Assembly (NCBI GenBank): GCA_024636505.1 | Contig: JAGXGY010000019.1 | Coordinates: 1-48,798, forward strand | Length of the DNA stretch: 48,798 nt | Direction: 5' to 3' | Source of the DNA: Methylobacter sp. | GTDB lineage: Bacteria > Pseudomonadota > Gammaproteobacteria > Methylococcales > Methylomonadaceae | In this document: positions 37,868-45,402 of the stretch, one piece after another | Position numbering within the stretch: position 1 is the stretch's first letter | Layout of the letters: the number at the start of each line of letters is the position of its first letter | Program-made: the position numbers and the translations under genes | The notes under the pieces: model-generated | The model's database searches: none | Told to the model about the DNA's origin: nothing | Seen by the model: only the letters and a program-made list of their open reading frames with translations

Positions 37868-37882
37868 TGCCGGGGCCCGGCA
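37868..37882 (+). terminator. GC-rich hairpin after the UDP-sugar dehydrogenase
   Basis: TGCCGG (37868-37873) and CCGGCA (37877-37882) form a perfect 6-bp stem 10 bases after the stop codon. There is no clear T run, so termination here is possible but weakly supported. Confidence 0.35.
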
Positions 37883-38295
37883 ATATCGGTTCTGATAATA
37901 TTTCAATCCACATTCGATCTCATCGGTCGAATGACAAAGCCATGAAGAGCGGTATCCTTTCAGGAATATGTCCGGGAATAGCGCTATAGATTTCCTACAT
38001 ACAGCATATAGCTTACAGACCAGGCACGCCGCACCATCTGTTATTTTTAATTGTCTATTATCAAACAGCCCTAAGTATTGTCACTAATTGTAAAGGTGAT
38101 TTTTTTTCTCTACTATGAAGCATCTCCTCAATTTAAAGCGTGAAATTGACCGAGGTATAAAAGTTACGACAGAAGCTCAGGAACTAATCCTGAATCCTGA
38201 AAAAGCCAAACGACCTAAAGCAATGTTAATAATGTTACATACGGCAATTTGGCCTTTCTTTTTCGGCGTAAAAAAATATAAAGGAGGTGATCGAT
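37883..38295 (+). other. intergenic region before the VPEID-CTERM-like gene
   Basis: This AT-rich stretch probably carries the promoter of the small sorting-substrate gene. A frame at 38115-38381 (MKHLLNLKREIDRGIKVTTE...) would overlap that gene in another frame by 86 bases. Its only Shine-Dalgarno-like element (AAGGTGA) lies too far from the ATG, so I treat it as doubtful. Confidence 0.35.
38281..38292 (+). promoter_or_regulatory. perfect anti-Shine-Dalgarno ribosome binding site
   Basis: AAGGAGGTGATC is a 12-base perfect complement to the conserved 3' end of 16S rRNA. It ends 3 bases before the ATG at 38296, and the GGAGG core is 8 bases from it. It decides the start: the longer frame from GTG at 38287 would begin inside the ribosome binding site. 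Confidence 0.85.
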
Positions 38296-38553
38296 ATGAT
38301 TATTCTAAAAATATTAAAATTATTATCAATGGGTTTAACGGGTGTAGTGTTAGCCGGTGGTATTGCGTGGGCGGTGAATAGCGGAATAAACAGGAGTGAT
38401 AGGCTAGGCCTGTCTTCTTCTTCTTCTTCTCCACCAACACTTACACGCGGAGTCGCCCCAGAAATTGATGCCGCATCTGGAACCAGTGCAATCGCGCTAC
38501 TAGTCGGCGTTTTATTGCTGGCGGGTGAAAAATCCCGGTCCCGGCGGTTTTAA
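38296..38553 (+). CDS. small VPEID-CTERM-like exosortase substrate
   Basis: This is an 85-residue secreted protein. Residues 1-29 form a signal peptide (KILKLLSMGLTGVVLAGGIA). Residues 40-45 are six serines followed by PPTLTR. Residues 53-58 read VAPEID, then a hydrophobic helix (about 61-77, ending LLLAG) and a basic tail (KSRSRRF). This tripartite C-terminus is the layout of exosortase sorting signals, and the motif matches the VPEID class with one inserted Ala. The gene lies directly upstream of a fused exosortase/CPBP protease, the known partner of VPEID-CTERM proteins. The Ser/Thr/Pro middle could be O-glycosylated; its function is unknown. Confidence 0.85.
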   Translation: MIILKILKLLSMGLTGVVLAGGIAWAVNSGINRSDRLGLSSSSSSPPTLTRGVAPEIDAASGTSAIALLVGVLLLAGEKSRSRRF

Positions 38554-38577
38554 CATGACTTGGTGTTAAGTAGGAAG

Positions 38578-38608
38578 GCCGGATCGGAACATTGTTGCCT
38601 GATCCGGC
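38578..38608 (+). terminator. strong hairpin between the substrate gene and the exosortase
   Basis: GCCGGATC (38578-38585) pairs perfectly with GATCCGGC (38601-38608) across a 15-base loop, 25 bases after the substrate stop. The following CTCCTTATT is only weakly T-rich. It may terminate partly or stabilise the substrate mRNA, so that little transcript continues into the exosortase gene about 140 bases downstream. Confidence 0.45.
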
Positions 38609-38750
38609 TCTCCTTATTGAATCCATCCAAGCGAAAAAGCGTCTACTTTTTGAAAATCGGCAAGTGCTTGTTATTCATTAGTTTAAACAGGCTTACTCTG
38701 GATTGAACGTTTTTTTTCATGAGATTTTTGCATGAGATTAAGAGTCGCGA

Positions 38751-40433
38751 ATGATTTCTGAAAAGGTAATATCCGCAAATATGCCCGCAACTTCGAAGCA
38801 ATTAGCCTTTCGCTGGATACTGCTTCTGGCAATTATTACACTGGAATTGCTAACGATAACCGCTCGGTATCAGGTACCTGCCCTGCCCGAAAATGATTTC
38901 CGCCGCTCAGCATGGCTGTTCCATGTTTCAAAAGAAATATGGTCGACAAGTCTCTGGATCATCGGTAGCTGTTTTGCTCTCCTCAGCCCTCGGCTTAAGC
39001 TTATTCTCAGCGATTTACGGAAGCATTCGACCGTGTATCATCGCTGGCAGATGTTGCTGGCATTCCACCTCCTTGCTTTCGCTGCGTTCACGGTTGTTAC
39101 CGCACTGATATTTGAATATCCTGCTGATCCTGATCGTCTATCTGTACCTTGGTTTACAGGCTGGTTTACCCTGGCAAGCACAACACTGCTGCTATGGCTG
39201 CTCACCCTGGCGCCAACTCATTTCTGGCTGCGACTGATTCGCCGGGAGTATCCGGCATTACTGATAGGGTGCCTGCTGGGAATATCCGCCCGGATGCTCA
39301 CAGGCATACTCAGTCAATATGAAACCTCCGTCCTAGGTCAAGATGAATTCTGGAACTCTCTGTCCGTACCAACATTGCAACTGGTCCATTTTCTGCTCGG
39401 CTGGTTTTATTCTGGCCTCGTCTATCAACCGGAGATATTTCTGTTAGGTACCGACTCTTTCCAGGTTGAAATCAGCTATGCCTGCTCGGGTATCGAAGGT
39501 ATTTCACTAATCACTGTATTTCTCGCCATCTATCTTTGGCTATTCCGTAAGGAGCTGCGCTTTCCGCAAGCCTTCTGGCTTTTTCCTCTCGGAATACTGG
39601 TTATCTGGCTAGCTAACGCGGTGCGCATCACCATGCTGATAGCGATCGGGGCATCGTTTTCCCCTGAAATAGCGTTACAGGGGTTTCACGCCCAAGCCGG
39701 CTGGATAGCCTTTACCCTAATTGCACTCGGTGCAATTGCGCTGTCGAACCAGATGCAGTTCTTTGCCGCTACCCAACCAAATTGTCCCGTTATTCGAAGC
39801 GAAAAACCGCCTGCCGCCGCCCTGCTCGCTCCCTTATTGGTTCTGATGGCGACGACAATGCTGACCTCAGCGTCCTCCAGCGGCTTTGATATGCTATACC
39901 CCTTGCGCGTAGCAGCTACCGCCGTAGCGCTTTACTATTTCCGCAAAGACTATAATGGCCTGGGTTGGAGCTGGACTTGGCAAGCACCGGCAATCGGAAT
40001 GGCGGTATTTATGATCTGGATGTTACTGGAGCCTGATGCCGACAGCAGCAAAACTGCGTTATCGCAAGGCTTGGCGGAACTTACCAGCGGATCGGCAGCC
40101 GTCTGGTTAATTTTCCGTGTGCTCGGGTCGGTAATCACGGTACCGTTGGCTGAGGAGCTTGCCTTCCGCGGTTACTTGATCCGTAAGCTGATTGCGAAAG
40201 ACTTCGAAAATGTAGCGTCCGGGCAGTTTTCATGGTTTTCGTTCATATTCACGTCTGTACTTTTCGGACTGCTGCATGAGCGCTGGATTTCCGGGACGCT
40301 AGCCGGCATGTGTTATGCCCTGGCCTTTTACCGCCGCGGACAGATTGGCGATGCCGTTATTGCCCACATGACGACTAACGCACTGATTGCCGTTTTTGTC
40401 CTGACCCAGGCACGATGGTCCTTATGGTCTTGA
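38751..40433 (+). CDS. xrtE: exosortase E / CPBP-family protease fusion
   Basis: This is a 560-residue polytopic membrane protein. The first part is an exosortase: SYACSGIEGISL with catalytic Cys245, LANAVRI with Arg292 and GFHAQAGW with His313, the invariant Cys-Arg-His triad. The last 150 residues are a CPBP (Abi/CAAX-type) protease: EELAFRGYL (Glu468, Glu469, Arg473), FGLLHERW (His509) and HMTTN (His539, Asn543). This fusion defines XrtE of VPEID-CTERM systems. It should cleave the substrate at 38296 near VAPEID and transfer or release it at the inner membrane; the role of the protease half is unproven. All key residues of both halves are present. Confidence 0.92.
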   Translation: MISEKVISANMPATSKQLAFRWILLLAIITLELLTITARYQVPALPENDFRRSAWLFHVSKEIWSTSLWIIGSCFALLSPRLKLILSDLRKHSTVYHRWQMLLAFHLLAFAAFTVVTALIFEYPADPDRLSVPWFTGWFTLASTTLLLWLLTLAPTHFWLRLIRREYPALLIGCLLGISARMLTGILSQYETSVLGQDEFWNSLSVPTLQLVHFLLGWFYSGLVYQPEIFLLGTDSFQVEISYACSGIEGISLITVFLAIYLWLFRKELRFPQAFWLFPLGILVIWLANAVRITMLIAIGASFSPEIALQGFHAQAGWIAFTLIALGAIALSNQMQFFAATQPNCPVIRSEKPPAAALLAPLLVLMATTMLTSASSSGFDMLYPLRVAATAVALYYFRKDYNGLGWSWTWQAPAIGMAVFMIWMLLEPDADSSKTALSQGLAELTSGSAAVWLIFRVLGSVITVPLAEELAFRGYLIRKLIAKDFENVASGQFSWFSFIFTSVLFGLLHERWISGTLAGMCYALAFYRRGQIGDAVIAHMTTNALIAVFVLTQARWSLWS

Positions 40434-40457
40434 AAGAAGCCGACAGCACATAAGCCT

Positions 40458-41654
40458 ATGGACACACGCAAATCTTTTCTGATTATCGGCGGCGGTTTGG
40501 TTGGTTTGGCAACGGCTTATCGGCTACTGGAGCGATTGCCGTCGGCACGTATCACCTTGCTTGAGAAAGAGGCGAATGTCGGTGCGCACCAAAGCACCCA
40601 CAACAGCGGCGTATTGCATGCCGGCCTCTATTATGCGCCAGGATCGGCGAAAGCGAAATTAGCGGTAACCGGCATTCAGCAAATGACAAAATTTTGTCGC
40701 GATGAAGGTATTGCGCATGAAATCTGCGGCAAACTTGTTGTGGCCGTAACCCCCGCAGAACTGCCGCGACTGGATGAATTACTTCGGCGCGGTATCGCCA
40801 ATGGATTACAAGGGTTGCAAAAAATCGAAGCCACTGACATGCGAAAAATCGAGCCCTATGTCAAGGGTCTCGCCGCCGTGCATGTACCGGAAGAAGGCAT
40901 TGTCGATTACCGGCAGGTCTGTAACCGACTGGCTTTACGTATTCAAGAAGGAGGAGCGCGCATTGTGACCGGTGCAAAAGTCACTGCCCTCCAACGCAGA
41001 GTCGACGCTTGGGTCGCCACCACGCAGACAGAGGAATTCAATGCCGGTTTCCTGATCAACTGCGCAGGATTACACTGCGACCTGATGGCTAAAATGGCGG
41101 GCGAACAGCGAGATATACGAATTGTTCCGTTTCGTGGAGAATATTACCACCTTAAACCGGAGGCCCAAAGCCTAGTGAAAAATCTGATTTATCCTGTACC
41201 CAACCCACAATTCCCGTTCCTGGGCGTGCATTTTACTCGAATGATTCAAGGTGGTGTCGAGGCCGGGCCGAATGCGGTTGTTGCCTTTGCGCGCGAAGGA
41301 TACCAATTAACAAATTTTTCCCCCGGCGATATGCTGGATATGCTGCTTTTCCCGGGACTGTGGCGTTTTCTCTATCACTATCCGACTATGGCCTGTACAG
41401 AACTGATCCAGTCATTCAGCAAAGCCCATTTTTGCAAAGCATTACAACGGCTTGTACCTGATATTCGCACCGATAACCTTACGCCCGGCGGCGCCGGCGT
41501 TCGCGCGCAAGCCATGAAGCCTACCGGGGATTTAGTCGATGATTTTCATCTAGTGATCCGCCGACATGCCTTACATGTGCTTAACGCACCAAGTCCTGCC
41601 GCTACAGCTTCACTGGCAATCGGCGAGCACATCGTTAATCAACTACCTATTTGA
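40458..41654 (+). CDS. lhgO: L-2-hydroxyglutarate oxidase (LhgO family)
   Basis: This 398-residue FAD-dependent enzyme starts FLIIGGGLVGLATAYRLLE. It has LLEKEANVGAHQSTHNSGVL and HAGLYYAPGSAKAKL, both typical of LhgO, and VPFRGEYYHL. LhgO oxidises L-2-hydroxyglutarate to 2-oxoglutarate and passes electrons to the quinone pool at the membrane. It starts 24 bases after the exosortase stop, so it is probably in one operon with it. In this locus it may recycle the 2-hydroxyglutarate produced by the sugar 3-dehydrogenase at 22077; this is inference from known chemistry. Confidence 0.88.
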   Translation: MDTRKSFLIIGGGLVGLATAYRLLERLPSARITLLEKEANVGAHQSTHNSGVLHAGLYYAPGSAKAKLAVTGIQQMTKFCRDEGIAHEICGKLVVAVTPAELPRLDELLRRGIANGLQGLQKIEATDMRKIEPYVKGLAAVHVPEEGIVDYRQVCNRLALRIQEGGARIVTGAKVTALQRRVDAWVATTQTEEFNAGFLINCAGLHCDLMAKMAGEQRDIRIVPFRGEYYHLKPEAQSLVKNLIYPVPNPQFPFLGVHFTRMIQGGVEAGPNAVVAFAREGYQLTNFSPGDMLDMLLFPGLWRFLYHYPTMACTELIQSFSKAHFCKALQRLVPDIRTDNLTPGGAGVRAQAMKPTGDLVDDFHLVIRRHALHVLNAPSPAATASLAIGEHIVNQLPI

Positions 41655-42359
41655 AGTCCTTATGTTTCAAACCGTCTGTCGAGATTATGAAAGTATTAGC
41701 CAAGTTGAGCTGAAAAAATTAAAACTGCGTGTTCTTTAGCGATGAATCTAAAGATTTCTGCTAAGAACCAATCTTTCACAATCCCGGTAGCGTGGGATCA
41801 AACGATGAATGCCCCGTCAGGTTATGGTGACTTATGTAGATAGTTATGCTAAAAAAGAGGATGTCAGCGACTCAATTCCGAATCTTTCATAATATGCACA
41901 ATATATCCTATGCTAGAATTATACTAAGATTGCTACCGGAGGACGCTTAGGCTCGCTCCATGACGGCAAGTTAAAAGTAAAGGCTTCAACATCACAATCA
42001 GCAAAAAACAAGCGATCGATGTGAAGTCTCGAATAACCGTATAAACGTAAAACAACCGTCGGGCAGACGGGGCTAGTCTGTGAAGTGAACGGTGCAGTCA
42101 TACCGTCAGCAGCAGAAACCCGTGAGCAGTAGCGATACAGTCTCACTCCTGAGCAATCAGGAATCCCCTTTCTTTTAGGTAGGGGAGGATGTCAAGATAC
42201 GCGCCTACAATGTCTAAAGCTAAAATAGAAACCATTACGGTTGGAGATACAATCGCTGCTGAGATATGACTATTCCATCATGGTTCATTTTGGATTGGCG
42301 TTTTTTAAATTCAGCTTATTGGTTAATCAATTAACGCAACGTTTTCGGATAACTAGCGA
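41655..42359. other. intergenic region with IS remnant
   Basis: This 705-base stretch separates lhgO from the export genes. Apart from the decayed IS end at about 41930-42195 I see no gene. About 41680-41920 is AT-rich without clear structure. Positions 42200-42359 probably carry the promoter of the export gene, but no box was assigned with confidence. Confidence 0.5.
41930..42195 (+). mobile_element. decayed 3' end of an IS200/IS605-type element
   Basis: Positions 42161-42194 (GAATCCCCTTTCTTTTAGGT, then AGGGGAGGATGTCAA) closely match the right end of the tnpB element at the window's right edge, including the hairpin (TCCCCT at 42164-42169, AGGGGA at 42181-42186) and the terminal GGATGTCAA. 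Upstream, frames such as GQTGLVCEVNG and SNQESPFF, the latter stopping within the hairpin, look like a tnpB C-terminus broken by a frameshift and stops. Orientation is plus. No transposase activity can remain. Confidence 0.6.
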
Positions 42360-42950
42360 ATGAATACATTAAAAAGCTTAATATTTTCATATAAAGGTAG
42401 TTTCAGTGCGATTTTTTTCGGTTGCACGCTTTTTCTGTCACACCAGACTTTGGTATTGGCGGCCGATGTTTACCGCATCAATCCTGGCGACAAGCTGGAA
42501 ATTACCGTTTGGGAAGAGGACAGTTTACAACAGGAGCTGGTGGTGTTGCCGGATGGCACCCTTTCTTTTCCCTTAGTCGGGCAGGTTGCCGCTGCCGGCA
42601 AAACCACAGACGAATTAGTCAAGTTACTAAGGGGGCACCTTAATAAATTCATCCCTGACGCCGAAATAAATGTCAAGCTGCTTGCCGCAGAGGGCAACCT
42701 GATTTATGTCACCGGCGAGGTCATCCACCCGGGAAAATTCATCATGAATGGGCCTACAGACGTGATGCAAGCGTTGAGTATGGCAGGCGGTTTAACAGCT
42801 TTTGCAAAAAAAAACAGCATTATAGTTTTAAGGCGTGAAGCCAATGGTCAAAGCAAATCCTTTCCTTTCAATTACGGCGATGTGGAGGATGGCGATAACA
42901 TAGAATCGAATATTCTGCTGCAAAGCGGCGATACTATCGTTACCCCTTAA
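42360..42950 (+). CDS. Wza-like polysaccharide export protein
   Basis: This 196-residue protein has a signal peptide (about 1-34, ending LVLAA), a polysaccharide export domain (YRINPGDKLEITVWEED, VVLPDGTLSFPLVGQV) and an SLBB-like domain (NLIYVTGEVIHPGKFIMNGP). It is short compared with Wza (about 380) and like the export proteins of exosortase-associated EPS loci. No lipobox Cys is apparent at the cleavage site: the only early Cys (Cys22, in IFFGCTLF) is within the hydrophobic segment. It probably forms part of the outer-membrane export channel. Confidence 0.88.
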   Translation: MNTLKSLIFSYKGSFSAIFFGCTLFLSHQTLVLAADVYRINPGDKLEITVWEEDSLQQELVVLPDGTLSFPLVGQVAAAGKTTDELVKLLRGHLNKFIPDAEINVKLLAAEGNLIYVTGEVIHPGKFIMNGPTDVMQALSMAGGLTAFAKKNSIIVLRREANGQSKSFPFNYGDVEDGDNIESNILLQSGDTIVTP

Positions 42951-42966
42951 ATCATTGCAGAAAAGC

Positions 42967-44208
42967 ATGTACCGAGACCGAAACATAGCAGTCCCCTTTA
43001 TTTTTTTAGCCTGTATTATTTTAGGGAAAGACGCCATTGCAGCTGAATGGGTATTGAACGGGACTGTCGAACAACAACTGCATTATGACGACAATATTGT
43101 ATTGAACACCAGGAAAGAACCGGCTGTTGGATATATTCTGACACCCGGTTTACAAGCCACCAGAAAAACAAATGTACTGGACATTGCCTTTACAGGCCAA
43201 GGCGATATTCGTCGTTACGACGATTCACGCTGGGATTGTAATAATTACACGCTAGGCTCGAATAATGATTATCGAACCAAGCGCAGTGTTTTTAGTTTAA
43301 AAGGCGGATACAGCGTTAACTGTTCCTATTCTCAACAAATTGAAGATACCGGAATAATTTTACCTAACATTGAGTCGATGAACTATCAGGTAGCCCCCTC
43401 ATGGACATGGCAATGGACACCCCGCAACCAGTTGACCCTGAATGCTTCATACGCCAAAACAAGCTTTAGCAGCCTACAAGGCAGCGTCGGTTCAAATGCT
43501 GACAACATTTTCAGCGGGAATAATACTTACGCCATTAACCTGGGCGGCAAGCATCAATGGAGTCGGCGCCTCTCGCTAAATGGAGAGCTTAATTATGCCA
43601 ATGTTCAATTCACAGGACTTAACGCATCGACTCAAGACCAGTTTGGCTTTCAGTTGGGCGCCGATTACGCAATCAGTGCGCTCTGGGAAGTTAGCATTGG
43701 CGGCGGACCGCTGTGGGTTGACACCCAGCGGAGTTCCGATGACATGACATCCCGGCAGAATGGGTCGTTATCCCTGGGTAATAACGCTATTATCCGTTTA
43801 AATTACAGTGGTCAGCAGACCCAGTTTTCTACCGGCTTTTCCAATACCGTTACCCCGAGCGCCATCGGACAAACACTGCAAACCAGCTCCATCTATGCTA
43901 ATTATTCATACAGCTTAACCCAAAATATTTTACTGGATATCACCAGCAATTATTCACAGAGCAAATCGATCGACGGCAAGTCGTCTGATAACTCAATCGG
44001 TCAATTTAATCGCAACTACTTTACGGTGGCTCCAGGCATTGCCTGGAAACTTGCAAAAAACTGGCAGCTGAAGGGCAGCTACGTTTACAGATGGCAGGAT
44101 TTCCAGCAAGACAACACGTTTCAACAGGTAAATGTCGGAACCAGTGAGTCTAATGCTGTAATGCTTTCACTGGACTATTCCTGGGATGGGATCCGAATTT
44201 CCCGTTAG
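42967..44208 (+). CDS. outer-membrane beta-barrel protein of the EPS locus
   Basis: I prefer the ATG at 42967 (MYRDRNIAVPFIFLACIILG), which opens a signal peptide ending DAIAA; a TTG at 42955 extends the frame by four codons. The mature part of about 390 residues is rich in alternating polar and hydrophobic strands with many Asn, Ser, Gln and Tyr (SRRLSLNGELNYANVQF, FSTGFSNTVTP, LQTSSIYANYSYSLTQ), as in large beta-barrels. It resembles barrel proteins associated with exosortase and EPS loci. It probably acts in polymer passage through the outer membrane together with the exporter, whose stop is 16 bases away. Confidence 0.75.
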   Translation: MYRDRNIAVPFIFLACIILGKDAIAAEWVLNGTVEQQLHYDDNIVLNTRKEPAVGYILTPGLQATRKTNVLDIAFTGQGDIRRYDDSRWDCNNYTLGSNNDYRTKRSVFSLKGGYSVNCSYSQQIEDTGIILPNIESMNYQVAPSWTWQWTPRNQLTLNASYAKTSFSSLQGSVGSNADNIFSGNNTYAINLGGKHQWSRRLSLNGELNYANVQFTGLNASTQDQFGFQLGADYAISALWEVSIGGGPLWVDTQRSSDDMTSRQNGSLSLGNNAIIRLNYSGQQTQFSTGFSNTVTPSAIGQTLQTSSIYANYSYSLTQNILLDITSNYSQSKSIDGKSSDNSIGQFNRNYFTVAPGIAWKLAKNWQLKGSYVYRWQDFQQDNTFQQVNVGTSESNAVMLSLDYSWDGIRISR

Positions 44209-44264
44209 CCCATTCCATAGCGACTATCAAATAATGTAATGTTAACCGGAGCTATAAAAAACAA

Positions 44265-45275
44265 ATGAAGATTTTGGTAACTGGCGGCGCGGGTTTTATC
44301 GGCAGTCATACTTGCGTGGAATTATTGGACTCGGGTTACGAGGTAATCATCGTTGACAATCTGCTTAACAGCAAAGCCAGCGTGGTAGATAGAGTAGCGA
44401 CCATTACCGGCAAGCGACCAACACTGGTACAGGCGGATGTGCGCGACCGATCGGCGTTGCGTGGTATTTTTTCGGCACATAAAATCGCTGCAGTGATTCA
44501 TTTTGCCGGACTCAAGGCAGTGGGCGAATCCGTCCAGCAGCCCTTGCACTATTACGACAACAATATCGGCAGTACCTTGGCCTTGTGCCAGGTGATGGCG
44601 GAGTTCGGCGTGTTCCAGTTGGTGTTCAGTTCGTCCGCCACGGTTTATGGCGATCCGGCCAGCGTGCCGATCAGTGAAGATTTCCCGCTGTCAGCAACTA
44701 ATCCTTACGGCAGATCGAAACTGATGAACGAGGAAATTCTGCGTGATCTGTTGGTATCCGATGCCCGTTGGCATATCGCACTGCTGCGCTATTTCAACCC
44801 GATAGGCGCGCATAACAGCGGCATGATCGGCGAGGATCCCAACGGCACGCCCAATAATCTGATGCCGTATCTGTCGCAAGTGGCCGCAGGAAAACTGAGT
44901 ATGCTTTCGGTCTATGGCAATAATTGGCCAACCCCTGACGGCACTGGCGTGCGCGATTATATTCATGTAGCCGATCTGGCCAACGGTCATAAAAAAGCCC
45001 TGGAAAAGATCAGCAGTGCACCGGGCGTTTTTACCTATAACCTGGGTACCGGGCGGGGCTACAGTGTGCTGGAAATCATTGCCGCTTTTGAAAAGGAGAC
45101 CGGGCAGTCGGTCCCCTATAGCATTGTAGGCAGGCGAGCGGGCGATATTGCAACTTGTTACGCTAATACCGACTTAGCCGCAAAAGAACTCGACTGGGTG
45201 GCGACGCGCGGTCTGAGTCAGATGTGCGCCGACTTATGGCGCTGGCAGCAATTTTGCGCAACGGCTGTGGTGTAA
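44265..45275 (+). CDS. galE: UDP-glucose 4-epimerase
   Basis: This 336-residue protein starts MKILVTGGAGFIGSHTCVEL with LDSGYEVIIVDNLLNSK, typical of GalE. It has VIHFAGLKAVGESVQQPLHY, the Ser in FSSSATVYGD, the active-site YGRSK, ALLRYFNPIGAHNSG and VRDYIHVADLANGH. Length and motifs match true GalE (about 338). It interconverts UDP-Glc/UDP-Gal, possibly also the N-acetyl forms, and supplies galactose-type sugars to the polymer. CCGGAG lies before the ATG. It is the last gene of the plus block. Confidence 0.93.
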   Translation: MKILVTGGAGFIGSHTCVELLDSGYEVIIVDNLLNSKASVVDRVATITGKRPTLVQADVRDRSALRGIFSAHKIAAVIHFAGLKAVGESVQQPLHYYDNNIGSTLALCQVMAEFGVFQLVFSSSATVYGDPASVPISEDFPLSATNPYGRSKLMNEEILRDLLVSDARWHIALLRYFNPIGAHNSGMIGEDPNGTPNNLMPYLSQVAAGKLSMLSVYGNNWPTPDGTGVRDYIHVADLANGHKKALEKISSAPGVFTYNLGTGRGYSVLEIIAAFEKETGQSVPYSIVGRRAGDIATCYANTDLAAKELDWVATRGLSQMCADLWRWQQFCATAVV

Positions 45276-45307
45276 AAATTAAATAACTGATGCCGTTACG
45301 CAAAGGA

Positions 45308-45326
45308 CGACCGGTCGGCCGGGTCG
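45308..45326. repeat. GC-rich inverted repeat between convergent genes
   Basis: CGACC at 45308-45312 pairs with GGTCG at 45322-45326, within the sequence GACCGGTCGGCCGGGTC. It lies between the convergent galE and LtaS-like genes and may act as a two-way terminator or be a REP-type repeat. No T run is seen. Confidence 0.35.
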
Positions 45327-45402
45327 CCCCTACATATTATCGCGCGTTCAAGTTATCTGGATTTCATTCCTCAGGTATGTGGCAGATGTACTTTCATACG
45401 TA

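Noticed and set aside
38115..38381. 88-codon frame upstream of and overlapping the VPEID-CTERM-like gene
   Set aside because: No properly spaced ribosome binding site, an 86-base out-of-frame overlap with a strongly supported gene, and no recognisable family. Kept only as a doubtful frame.
42220..42300. Sigma-54-like GG-N10-GC spacing upstream of the export gene
   Set aside because: Only the GG and GC dinucleotides match; the surrounding consensus is poor, so it is not called as a promoter.
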